40,608 nucleotides of DNA, from assembly GCA_023133415.1 (NCBI GenBank), contig JAGLWM010000010.1:1-40608 (forward strand). Direction: 5' to 3'. Below the pieces are notes generated by a model. It was not told the DNA's origin. It was given only the letters and a program-made list of their open reading frames with translations, and did no database searches. Shown here piece after piece: positions 1 through 8,283 of the stretch. This DNA comes from Candidatus Pacearchaeota archaeon. Its GTDB lineage: Archaea > Nanobdellota > Nanobdellia > Pacearchaeales > GW2011-AR1. A program made the translations under genes and the position numbers. Within the stretch, counting starts at the first letter, position 1. The number at the start of each line of letters is the position of its first letter.

Positions 1-2
1 GT

Positions 3-3000
3 GTGGGGAGTTCGTCTTTGACGAACGACTTGGGGAATGTTGTTTTGATTCATGGTAAAAAGATGACTTCAGATGACGCTTGGTATCCTTGGTTTGGTGA
101 AGAAGTCAAGAAGAAAGGTTTTGAGTTTGTTGCCCCTGATTTGCCTAAAAATAATGATCCTGTTTTGAGTGAATGGCTTGAGGAATTGGATAAAATTAAC
201 CCTAATAAAAATACTATTTTGGTTGGACATTCTCGGGGTGGGGTTGCAATTATGAGATGGCTGGAAAGACTGTCTGAGGGAAAACGGATTAAGAAAGTTG
301 TTTTAATCAGTACGAATAATCCTGCCAATATTAAAAAAAGTCGAGAGAAGGATACGCATGGATTTTATGAAGCTGGTCCCTATAATTTTGAGAAGATTAA
401 AAGTCATTGCGATGACTTTGTTGTAATTCATTCCAAAAATGATCCTGTTATTGCTTTTGAAGCAGGAGAGAGAAACGCAAAAGGATTAAATGCTAAATTT
501 AAAGTTTATGAAGATAAGTTTCATTTTGGAAGATGTTTAGATGAAGTGCCTGAGGTTTTGGAGGAGATTAATGAGCGGAGAAAGGGGAATGTTGTTTTAA
601 TTCATGGTAGCAATGAGAAAGATAGGGAGAAAATCGCTAGGGGATTTCCTGAGCAGAATGAGAGAAATTGGATTCCTTGGACGAAGAAGAAACTTGAAGA
701 GAAAGGGTTTGTTGTTAAGAATCCGTTGATGCCTAAAAGTTGGGCACCTAATTATGAGGATTGGAAGAAGGAGCTCGAGAAGATTGATATTAATGAGGAT
801 AGTATTTTGGTTGGGACTAGTGCGGGGGGAACGTTTTTGACTCGATGGCTTGGAGAGACAGATATTAAGATTAAGAAATTGATTTTGGTTGCTCCTGCAT
901 GTCGTAATAAGAAAAAGGAGAAATGGGAATCTGAAGAATTTTATAACTTTGATATTAATAAGAATATTTTAGATAAAGCTTCTGAGATTGTTTTGATTGA
1001 GTCTTCTAATGATGCCGAGAGTATTAAGGAATCTTGTAAAATTTATTCTGAGAAGCTTGATCTTGAGTCTATCGTTTTGGAAAACGGGGGACATTTTATT
1101 CAGAAGAGTGTAGATGAGGTATTGGAGTTTCCTGAGTTGGTTGAGGAGATAATTGGTAAGAAAAATTGGAAAGTTTTTACGACGCGGCCGGATACGATTT
1201 TTGGTGTGACATTTATGGTTGTTGCGGCGCAGCATGATAGGTTGGATGAATTGGTTACGGATGGGCAGAGGGATGAGGTTGATGAGTTTTTGAAGGGGAT
1301 TACGTCGGTGAGTGAGAAGGATATTGAGAGTTTGGAGAAAGAGGGTGTTTTCAGTGGGAGTTATGCTGTGAATCCGGCGAATGGGGAGAGGGTTCCGATT
1401 TGGGTTGGGAATTTTGTTGTTGCAGATTATGGGAGTGGGATGGTAATGAGTGTTCCGGCGCATGATAAGAGGGATTTTGAGTTTGCAAAGAAGTATAATA
1501 TTCCGATTAAGGAGGTTGTGCGTCCTGTTTATGGCGATCCGCATAAGGATGCAGTTCATCGAGATACGATTACGGCTGTTGTGCATAGGAAGAGTGATGA
1601 TAAGTTTTTGATGTTGAAGTGGAAGAAATTTGATTGGGTGTCGCCAGTTATTGGTGGGATTAAGGAAGGTGAGTCTGTTGGAGATGCGGCGGTTAGGGAA
1701 GTGGAAGAAGAGAGTGGGTATAAAACTAAATTTATTAAGAATTTGGGTGGAAAGGTTGAATCGCATTTTTATGCTGAGAATAAGAAGGTTTGGAGGTCTA
1801 GGATTGATCAACCTGTTTTGTTAGAGTTGGTTGATGAAGATCAGGGAGAGGTTTCTTGTGAAGAGAAAGCTAAACATGAGGCTGTTTGGATGAGTGGTGA
1901 GGAGGTTTTAGAAAAAGGAACTTTTGAGGATAATAATATTGGGATTTTGATTTATTTGGGAAAGAATAAGGCACATTGTGAAGGTGGGAAACTTTGTAAT
2001 TCTGGGGAGTTTGATGGAATGGATAATGTTGAGGCGAAGGAGAAGATTAGTGATTGGTTGATTAAGAAAAGTGTTGGTAAAAAAGTTGTTAATTTTAAGT
2101 TGAGAGATTGGGGGATTTCTAGGCAGAGATATTGGGGGACGCCGATTCCGATTGTTTATTGTAAGAAGTGTGGTACTGTTCCTGTTCCTGAGAGTGAGTT
2201 GCCTGTTGTTTTGCCTAAGGATGTTAAATTTGGTGAGGGGAATCCGCTGGAGAGTGCTGGAGAGTGGTTGAGGGCGAAGTGTCCGAAATGTGGTGGAGAG
2301 GGAAGACGGGAGAGTGATACGATGGATACGTTTGTAAATTCGTCTTGGTATTTTTTGCGGTATTGTGACCCTAAGAATGATGAAGTTATTTTTGATAAGG
2401 AGAAAGTGGAGTATTGGAATCCTGTTGATGTTTATATTGGTGGAGCGGAACATGCTTGTATGCATTTGATTTATTCGAGGTTTTATGTGAAGTTTTTGAG
2501 GGATTTGGGGTTGGTTGATTTTGATGAGCCGTTTTTGAAACTGTTTCATCAGGGGATATTGCATGCTGAGGATGGGAGAAAGATGAGTAAGAGTTTGGGG
2601 AATGTTGTTGATCCGTTGGATGCTATTGAGAGGTATGGGGTTGATGCAACTCGGTGGTTTTTGATTTCGGTTGCTTCGCCTGATAAGGATTTTGATTGGA
2701 GTGAGAAGGGTATTTTGGGGGTCACGCGCTTCATTAGAAAAGTATTTGATTTTTATAATTCACACGAAGGTGATGGATGGTCGGTGGATGGTAAAGAGAA
2801 TATAGAATTGATTTCGAAGTTGAATTTGACGATTAAGAATGTTGGTGAGTATTATGATGGGTTTGATTATAGGAAGGCAACGATTGAGTTGCGGGAGCTT
2901 TTTGATTTGATGGAGAACGGGTGTTCTAAGGGAACGGCTGAGAAATTTTTGAAGTTGTTGAGTCCAATTTGTCCGCATATTAGTGAAGAGTTATGGAGCA

Positions 3001-3392
3001 AGCTCCACAAGTCGGAAGTGGGGAGTCGGGAGTCGGGGGTCGGGGGTCAGAAAACAGGTGTCAGGTGTCAGGTGTCAGCTGAGGGGAGTGTTGGTTTTAT
3101 TTCTACTGCTGAGTGGCCTGAATTTGATGAGAGGAAGATTTTGAAGAAGGGTAAGGGTGGGGATTTGAATGGGAAGATTATTGAGAGGATTTTGAAGATT
3201 GTCAAGAGTGAGACGAAGAAAGTTTATGTTTATGTGATGCCGTTTGAGTTGGAGAGTATTGATGCGGAAAAGATTTCTGAGGAGGTTGCTAGGGAAGTTG
3301 AGGTTTTCGCGGTTAGTGATTTGGGGAAGATTGATCCGAAGGGGATGGCGAAGAAGGCGAAACCTGGGATGCCGGCGATTTATTTAGAATAA
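3..3392 (+). CDS. leuS: Leucyl-tRNA synthetase (bacterial type), 5'-truncated by window edge, with two RBBP9-like hydrolase domains and a Nudix domain inserted in the editing region
   Basis: FTTRPDTIFGVTF, VPAHDKRDFEFAKKY, KLRDWGISRQRYWGTPIPIVYC, KMSKSLGNVVDPLDAIERYGVDATRWF. Inserts: GHSRG and GTSAG nucleophile elbows; Nudix box GGIKEGESVGDAAVREVEEESGY. No HIGH-region in window, so the true start lies upstream. Confidence 0.95.
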   Translation: MGSSSLTNDLGNVVLIHGKKMTSDDAWYPWFGEEVKKKGFEFVAPDLPKNNDPVLSEWLEELDKINPNKNTILVGHSRGGVAIMRWLERLSEGKRIKKVVLISTNNPANIKKSREKDTHGFYEAGPYNFEKIKSHCDDFVVIHSKNDPVIAFEAGERNAKGLNAKFKVYEDKFHFGRCLDEVPEVLEEINERRKGNVVLIHGSNEKDREKIARGFPEQNERNWIPWTKKKLEEKGFVVKNPLMPKSWAPNYEDWKKELEKIDINEDSILVGTSAGGTFLTRWLGETDIKIKKLILVAPACRNKKKEKWESEEFYNFDINKNILDKASEIVLIESSNDAESIKESCKIYSEKLDLESIVLENGGHFIQKSVDEVLEFPELVEEIIGKKNWKVFTTRPDTIFGVTFMVVAAQHDRLDELVTDGQRDEVDEFLKGITSVSEKDIESLEKEGVFSGSYAVNPANGERVPIWVGNFVVADYGSGMVMSVPAHDKRDFEFAKKYNIPIKEVVRPVYGDPHKDAVHRDTITAVVHRKSDDKFLMLKWKKFDWVSPVIGGIKEGESVGDAAVREVEEESGYKTKFIKNLGGKVESHFYAENKKVWRSRIDQPVLLELVDEDQGEVSCEEKAKHEAVWMSGEEVLEKGTFEDNNIGILIYLGKNKAHCEGGKLCNSGEFDGMDNVEAKEKISDWLIKKSVGKKVVNFKLRDWGISRQRYWGTPIPIVYCKKCGTVPVPESELPVVLPKDVKFGEGNPLESAGEWLRAKCPKCGGEGRRESDTMDTFVNSSWYFLRYCDPKNDEVIFDKEKVEYWNPVDVYIGGAEHACMHLIYSRFYVKFLRDLGLVDFDEPFLKLFHQGILHAEDGRKMSKSLGNVVDPLDAIERYGVDATRWFLISVASPDKDFDWSEKGILGVTRFIRKVFDFYNSHEGDGWSVDGKENIELISKLNLTIKNVGEYYDGFDYRKATIELRELFDLMENGCSKGTAEKFLKLLSPICPHISEELWSKLHKSEVGSRESGVGGQKTGVRCQVSAEGSVGFISTAEWPEFDERKILKKGKGGDLNGKIIERILKIVKSETKKVYVYVMPFELESIDAEKISEEVAREVEVFAVSDLGKIDPKGMAKKAKPGMPAIYLE

Positions 3393-3495
3393 TTTTGATT
3401 TTTAGCGTCAATTTTATTGTAAATTCTTTCTCATGTATTTCTATACACAACGAAAAAATTTCCTGCAAAATTGACTGCTAAAAATCGAAATTATT
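3388..3495. repeat. Near-perfect 28/29-bp inverted repeat enclosing ~51 bp, overlapping the leuS stop codon
   Basis: Left arm 3388-3415 AATAATTTTGATTTTTAGCGTCAATTTT; right arm 3467-3495 AAAATTGACTGCTAAAAATCGAAATTATT (reverse complement differs by one mismatch and one 1-nt indel). Confidence 0.9.
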
Positions 3496-3535
3496 AAATG
3501 ATTAGTTATTTAAAGGAGATTTATTTTTGTATATT

Positions 3536-3922
3536 ATGGTGAAAAGTGGGAATGGTTTTTTATGCAATCTGATTCATGGGCGTCGGACTTTTGGTGAGAA
3601 GGCGGCTGATGTGATTGCGGGATGGGCTGGAAGTTGGGTTTTTATTTTGGGGTTCTTGATTTTTTTGGGGATTTGGATGGTGGCGAATATTTATGCTTGG
3701 GTTAGTAATTGGGATCCGTATCCTTTTATTTTATTGAATTTAATTTTGAGTTGTGTTGCTGCGTTTCAAGCTCCAATAATTTTAATGAGTCAGAATAGGC
3801 AGGGACAGAAGGATCGGTCGAAGATAGAATACGATTATAAGGTGAATCGAAAGGCGGAGAGATTGATTGAGGATATTTTGAAGAGGGTGAAAGGGATTGA
3901 GGCTAGAGGACGAAGAAAGTAA
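3536..3922 (+). CDS. DUF1003 family membrane protein
   Basis: GRRTFGEKAADVIAGWAGSWVFILGFLIFLGIWM...WDPYPFILLNLILSCVAAFQAPIILMSQNRQ matches the DUF1003 pattern; ATG at 3536 preferred over TTG at 3527. Confidence 0.85.
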   Translation: MVKSGNGFLCNLIHGRRTFGEKAADVIAGWAGSWVFILGFLIFLGIWMVANIYAWVSNWDPYPFILLNLILSCVAAFQAPIILMSQNRQGQKDRSKIEYDYKVNRKAERLIEDILKRVKGIEARGRRK

Positions 3923-3962
3923 AAAGTAATATTTTAGGGGATTAGAGATTAGAGAAATGGCT

Positions 3963-4289
3963 TCAGCAGTTTTCTCTGAAATAACTGATTTGATGCAAAT
4001 TAGAATATAATTTTTCTAGTTGGTCTATTCTCCTATATGACAATGATTCGTTTTCAATTTCTGTTTTGTATTTAAGACTTTCAGTATTTCTAAGATAATC
4101 TGTCCTCATTTTAGCAATACATACAAGAACATCCAACGATTTAATTGATTTTATTTTTGGATTTTCTATATGGGAGAGAACTACATTCACTTTATCAAGC
4201 ACATCTTCGAATGACTCACTATCCCCTAAAATATATTTATTGTAAATTTCTCTAAGTGATTTTTCTTTTTTATTTGTTTTTTGTTTCAT
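3963..4289 (-). CDS. Hypothetical protein (108 aa)
   Basis: ORF with ATG start; no family recognised. Confidence 0.6.
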   Translation of the reverse strand: MKQKTNKKEKSLREIYNKYILGDSESFEDVLDKVNVVLSHIENPKIKSIKSLDVLVCIAKMRTDYLRNTESLKYKTEIENESLSYRRIDQLEKLYSNLHQISYFRENC

Positions 4290-4383
4290 AATGGGTGATA
4301 AAAAACAAACCTTTTAAAATTGTGTTGTCAAATAATTAACGACATTATGGATAAATTTAAATACTAAAAATCTTTGTGGAATT

Positions 4384-5103
4384 ATGCAAGAAGAGTTAAA
4401 AGAATTCGGATTAACTGATAAAGAAATTAAAGTGTATCTTGCCTGTTTGAAATCTGGAACAGCACTGGTTCAGGATATAGCTAAAAATGCAGGAACTTAC
4501 AGAACTTATACATATGAAATATTAAAATCATTAAAAGAAAAAGGGCTTGTTTCTTATGTTATAAAATCAGGAAAACAATATTTTGAGGTCGCAGAACCAG
4601 AAAAATTAATCAATATTCTCAAGGAGAAAGAGAATAAGATTAAAAAAATTCTTCCTAATTTGAAAGAGCTTCATAAATCCTCTACGGAAAAGCCAAAAGT
4701 TGAACTATACGAAAATAAAGAAGGACTAAAGACTATTTTGGATGATATTATTAATACCAAAAAGGAAATTTTAGTCTATGGAAGTACGGAAAAACAATTG
4801 AAAATATTAGAATTTTATTTTCCAAATTATATTACGAGAAGGGTTAAAGCAAAAATTCATACAAGGGTAATAACTGAAAAAAGTCCACAAACTATTGAGA
4901 TGTTAAAGTCAGAAAAAAAAGAGTTTCGAGAATCCAGATTTATTTTAAAATTTGAATTTCCTACTGTAACATATATTTATGGAAATAAGGTTGCAATGAT
5001 TTCTTTAGAAAAAGAGATTATTGGACTGATTATTGAAAGTAAAGCTATTGCAAATACTCAAAAACAAGTATTCGAATTATTGTGGAAACTCGCTAAAAAA
5101 TGA
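4384..5103 (+). CDS. TrmB-family HTH transcriptional regulator
   Basis: LKEFGLTDKEIKVYLACLKSGTALVQDIAKNAGTYRTYTYEILKSLKEKGLVS... TrmB wHTH followed by effector-like domain. Confidence 0.85.
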   Translation: MQEELKEFGLTDKEIKVYLACLKSGTALVQDIAKNAGTYRTYTYEILKSLKEKGLVSYVIKSGKQYFEVAEPEKLINILKEKENKIKKILPNLKELHKSSTEKPKVELYENKEGLKTILDDIINTKKEILVYGSTEKQLKILEFYFPNYITRRVKAKIHTRVITEKSPQTIEMLKSEKKEFRESRFILKFEFPTVTYIYGNKVAMISLEKEIIGLIIESKAIANTQKQVFELLWKLAKK

Positions 5104-5160
5104 AAGTCACAAAGAAAAACTATATTTTGTTTGCTAATAAAAAGGTAAAATAACTGCTTT

Positions 5161-5318
5161 GTGCGGGAGTTCTCCTATTCAAGGGTCGCTTTAATCCGTC
5201 TTGCTCGCAATTTGCATTTCACAAAAATATCTTTAATTATTTTTCTTTTGCTCAAAGCGAATTGTTCGACTCCTGCGCAGGAGTTCTTTTATTCAAGAAT
5301 CGCCTTAATCCTTCGAAC
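5161..5318. repeat. Imperfect direct repeat: alaS 3' end (~5277-5318) and downstream remnant copy (~5163-5205)
   Basis: gcgggagttctcctattcaagggtcgctttaatcc versus gcaggagttcttttattcaagaatcgccttaatcc; minus-strand translation ARRIKATLE* versus GVRRIKAILE*. Confidence 0.8.
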
Positions 5319-7058
5319 TCCTGCACTCGATGATTGTTCTTTTTTGATTTTAAAGTGGCCTAATTCTGATGTGTTTTGGACATGCGGGCCAGCGCAGATT
5401 TCGTTGGAGAAATTTCCGATTTTGTAGACTTTTACTTTTTCTCCATATCTATCATCAAAAACCCCTATGGCTCTTGTAGATTTTGCTTCATTGAGTGTCA
5501 TTTCTTGCATTTCTATTGGAATTGCTGCTTTTATTTTTTCATTAACCAGGTCTTCGATTTTTTGTTTTTCTTCGTCGGTTAGTTTTCGGTCGAAATTGAA
5601 GTCGAATCTTAGGCGCCCTGGTGTTATGTTGGAACCACGCTGGAAGATTTCTGGATTATTTAGGACTTCACGCAGAGCTTGATTTAAGAGGTGGCAAGCA
5701 GTATGGAGTTTTGTTGTTTTTTCAGAGCTATCTGCCAATCCTGATTTAAATTTTCCGGCGGATGCTGTTCGAGAAAGTTTTTGATGTTTTTGCATTTCTT
5801 TCTCAAATCCCTTTTTGTCTAATTTGAGATTTTTTTCTATTGCTATCTCTTCTGTCATTTCGATTGGGAAACCATATGATTGGTAGAGTAGGAATGCATT
5901 TTTGCCTGAGATGCCGTCAGAATGACCTGCGATTTTTTCTAGAACTCGAAGACCTTGCTTTAGTGTTTTTAGAAAATTTGCTTCCTCTTTTATAAATTCT
6001 GAGTTTATTTTTTCTGCATTTAAATTGTAGTCATCGTAGATTGGGTGGATTGCGTCTGCGATTTGTGGGGTAAAGGATTCGATTCCGAGGATTCGACCAT
6101 AACGAATTGCTCGACGAATTAATCTTCTTAGGACATAGCTTTGGTCGGAATTGCCTGGGACGATGCCGTCGTTGATTATGAAGACTGCAGCTTTGATGTG
6201 GTCTGCTATTATTCGCATTGCTTTTGTTACTGTTTTGTCTTCGTCGTATTTGTGTTTTGACATTAGTTCTATTTTTTCGATGATTGGTTTCCACATTGAT
6301 GCTAGGTAATTATCTTCGAGTCCATCCAGAATTGCGATTGTTCTTTCAGCGCCCATTCCTGTGTCGATGTTTTTCTGGGTTGCTTCGTTATAGTTTCCAT
6401 CTTTGTCTTTTACATATTCCATTAGAACATCATTCCATATTTCTACCCAATTATCATCTTGTGGGTTGTAAACTTTTGGGGCTGGTGTGCTGTTTGGTTT
6501 CCAGTAGAATATTTCTGTGCAAGGTCCACAGGGTCCTGTTTTGCCCGCTGGTCCCCACCAGTTGTCATCGCTTGTTGCGACACCTCCTTGCATAAAGGCA
6601 ATTCTTTCTTTTGGTATTCCTATGGATTCCCATATTTCAGCCGCTTCTTTATCTTTTGGAATTTGCGGAAAATCTTTGTCTCCTCCAAAAACTGTTACTG
6701 CTAAGCGTTCTTTTGGCAAGTTTAGAACTTTTGTTAGGAATTCGTAGGACATTTCAATTGCTTCTTTTTTAAAGTAGTCTCCTAGTGACCAGTTGCCTAG
6801 CATTTCAAAGAATGTATGGTGTGTTGTGTCGCCGACTTCCTCAATGTCGCCTGTTCTGACGCATCGCTGGATGTTTACCAATCTTTTCCCCTGGGGATGT
6901 GTTTCTCCTAATAGGTATGGGACGAGTGGATGCATGCCTGCTGTTGTGAAGAGGACGGTTGGATCGTTTTCTGGAACGAGTGATGAGTTTTTGATTTGGG
7001 AGTGGTTTTTTGATTTGAAGAATTCAATATATTTTTCTATTAGTTCTTTTCTGTCCAT
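5289..7058 (-). CDS. alaS: Alanyl-tRNA synthetase, short form lacking the C-Ala region
   Basis: FFKSKNHSQIKNSSLVPENDPTVLFTTAGMHPLVPYLLG; editing motifs HTACH and CAGPH; ends GVRRIKAILE directly after the editing domain. Confidence 0.95.
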   Translation of the reverse strand: MDRKELIEKYIEFFKSKNHSQIKNSSLVPENDPTVLFTTAGMHPLVPYLLGETHPQGKRLVNIQRCVRTGDIEEVGDTTHHTFFEMLGNWSLGDYFKKEAIEMSYEFLTKVLNLPKERLAVTVFGGDKDFPQIPKDKEAAEIWESIGIPKERIAFMQGGVATSDDNWWGPAGKTGPCGPCTEIFYWKPNSTPAPKVYNPQDDNWVEIWNDVLMEYVKDKDGNYNEATQKNIDTGMGAERTIAILDGLEDNYLASMWKPIIEKIELMSKHKYDEDKTVTKAMRIIADHIKAAVFIINDGIVPGNSDQSYVLRRLIRRAIRYGRILGIESFTPQIADAIHPIYDDYNLNAEKINSEFIKEEANFLKTLKQGLRVLEKIAGHSDGISGKNAFLLYQSYGFPIEMTEEIAIEKNLKLDKKGFEKEMQKHQKLSRTASAGKFKSGLADSSEKTTKLHTACHLLNQALREVLNNPEIFQRGSNITPGRLRFDFNFDRKLTDEEKQKIEDLVNEKIKAAIPIEMQEMTLNEAKSTRAIGVFDDRYGEKVKVYKIGNFSNEICAGPHVQNTSELGHFKIKKEQSSSAGVRRIKAILE

Positions 7059-7105
7059 CGTGATATTTGGAGAGTTAGGTTTTTAAATTTTGGGGGAAAA
7101 TAATA

Positions 7106-7456
7106 TTAAGAATTGAGTTCTTGGAGTTTGGCCTGAATTAGTTTAAGCTCGTCTTCGATTTCATCTCGTTTTGATAGAGGTATTTGTTGCTTTATTTTTA
7201 TTTCTTCGTGTTTTTGGATTGTTTTTGGCATTTTTGGTGTTGGCATTTTCCCTTGGATTGAATCTATTTGGGAAAGGGTTGAAGTTAGTAATCCGTGAAG
7301 CTGTTCTTTGAGGTCGTATTTTTGATTGGAAAGAATTTTTAGATTGTGAAGTCTTTTTAGAGTTTGGAGAAGATCTACTTGATTTAGGAGAACGTTTGAT
7401 TTACTTTTTCTATAGATTTCTGGAGCTACTGAGACATATAATTCTTCTTTTTTCAT
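7106..7456 (-). CDS. Hypothetical protein (116 aa)
   Basis: ATG ORF, same strand and 2 bp from the next gene; helical C-terminus. Confidence 0.6.
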   Translation of the reverse strand: MKKEELYVSVAPEIYRKSKSNVLLNQVDLLQTLKRLHNLKILSNQKYDLKEQLHGLLTSTLSQIDSIQGKMPTPKMPKTIQKHEEIKIKQQIPLSKRDEIEDELKLIQAKLQELNS

Positions 7457-7458
7457 AA

Positions 7459-8061
7459 TTAGATTTGGCTGAAGATATCTGCGTCAACTTCTGCTAATCG
7501 AGATTTGATTTTGTTGATGTCTTCAGCCCAGCCTTTTAATTCGACTTCTTCTTTTAATCTTACTTCTTTTATTTTCTTAACAACTGTTTCAATTTTTTCA
7601 ATTTTTTCTTTGATTTGTATAAAATTTTTTTGTGAGGATTGGAATTTGTCTATTCTTACAAATATTGGTTCGTTTGATGTGGAAGGTTGTGGTGTCGAGA
7701 TTATCGGTGCTGGTTCGACTTTCTTAGGTAAGGTTGGAATTGGCGGAAGGGTTGGAGATTCTGGAACTGTTTGTTTTAGAGAAGGCATCGGAGGAATCTT
7801 TGATTCCTCTTCTGTTGTTTCTCTTACGTGAAGTCCTTGCGGGATTTCCATGTGCACCTCGTTTTCACCAGGAGATGGCACGCCTACCACTGCGGACTCT
7901 ACCATTTCTTGATTAAGATTTCCATTTTTGGAACTTACTGGGAATGATGGTAATTCTGGGAGATTTTTTTTGGGGGATTCTTCCTTTGGCTTTGGGATTT
8001 CTGGTAACGCTGGTGCTTTTGGAATGGATGGTATTTTTTCGTTTTTGGTAAATAGTCCCAT
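7459..8061 (-). CDS. Hypothetical proline-rich protein with C-terminal coiled-coil-like region
   Basis: MGLFTKNEKIPSIPKAPALPEIPKPKEESPKKNLPELPSFP...; C-terminus rich in K/E/I heptads. Confidence 0.65.
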   Translation of the reverse strand: MGLFTKNEKIPSIPKAPALPEIPKPKEESPKKNLPELPSFPVSSKNGNLNQEMVESAVVGVPSPGENEVHMEIPQGLHVRETTEEESKIPPMPSLKQTVPESPTLPPIPTLPKKVEPAPIISTPQPSTSNEPIFVRIDKFQSSQKNFIQIKEKIEKIETVVKKIKEVRLKEEVELKGWAEDINKIKSRLAEVDADIFSQI

Positions 8062-8283
8062 ATTATTCTTTCGTTGATTTCTTTTTTATAGGTTTATAGT
8101 AATTTTATAATGACAGCAGGTATTTTATTTTTGTAAAATATAATTAGTAATTGGCAATGGCGTGGGATACGGGCTCGCTTTATTAGCGTTTGTCTCTTTG
8201 GGATGATGTAGATATAAGTTTCGGGTCGCAAGAATATCTTAGAAAGTAAGAGCCTTTTTATGATTTCGGTTTAGCAGTGGAAA

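Noticed and set aside
3-5. GTG at position 3 as the leuS start
   Set aside because: The N-terminal catalytic region with HIGH is missing, so the frame continues upstream of the window.
969-1811. Long minus-strand ORF antisense to leuS (280 aa)
   Set aside because: Composition is N/I/R/P-rich nonsense typical of the reverse of G/T-rich codons; it overlaps a clearly conserved LeuRS frame.
5161-5427. 88-aa + strand ORF over the alaS 3' region
   Set aside because: Lies antisense to alaS and across the duplicated segment; no protein-like features.
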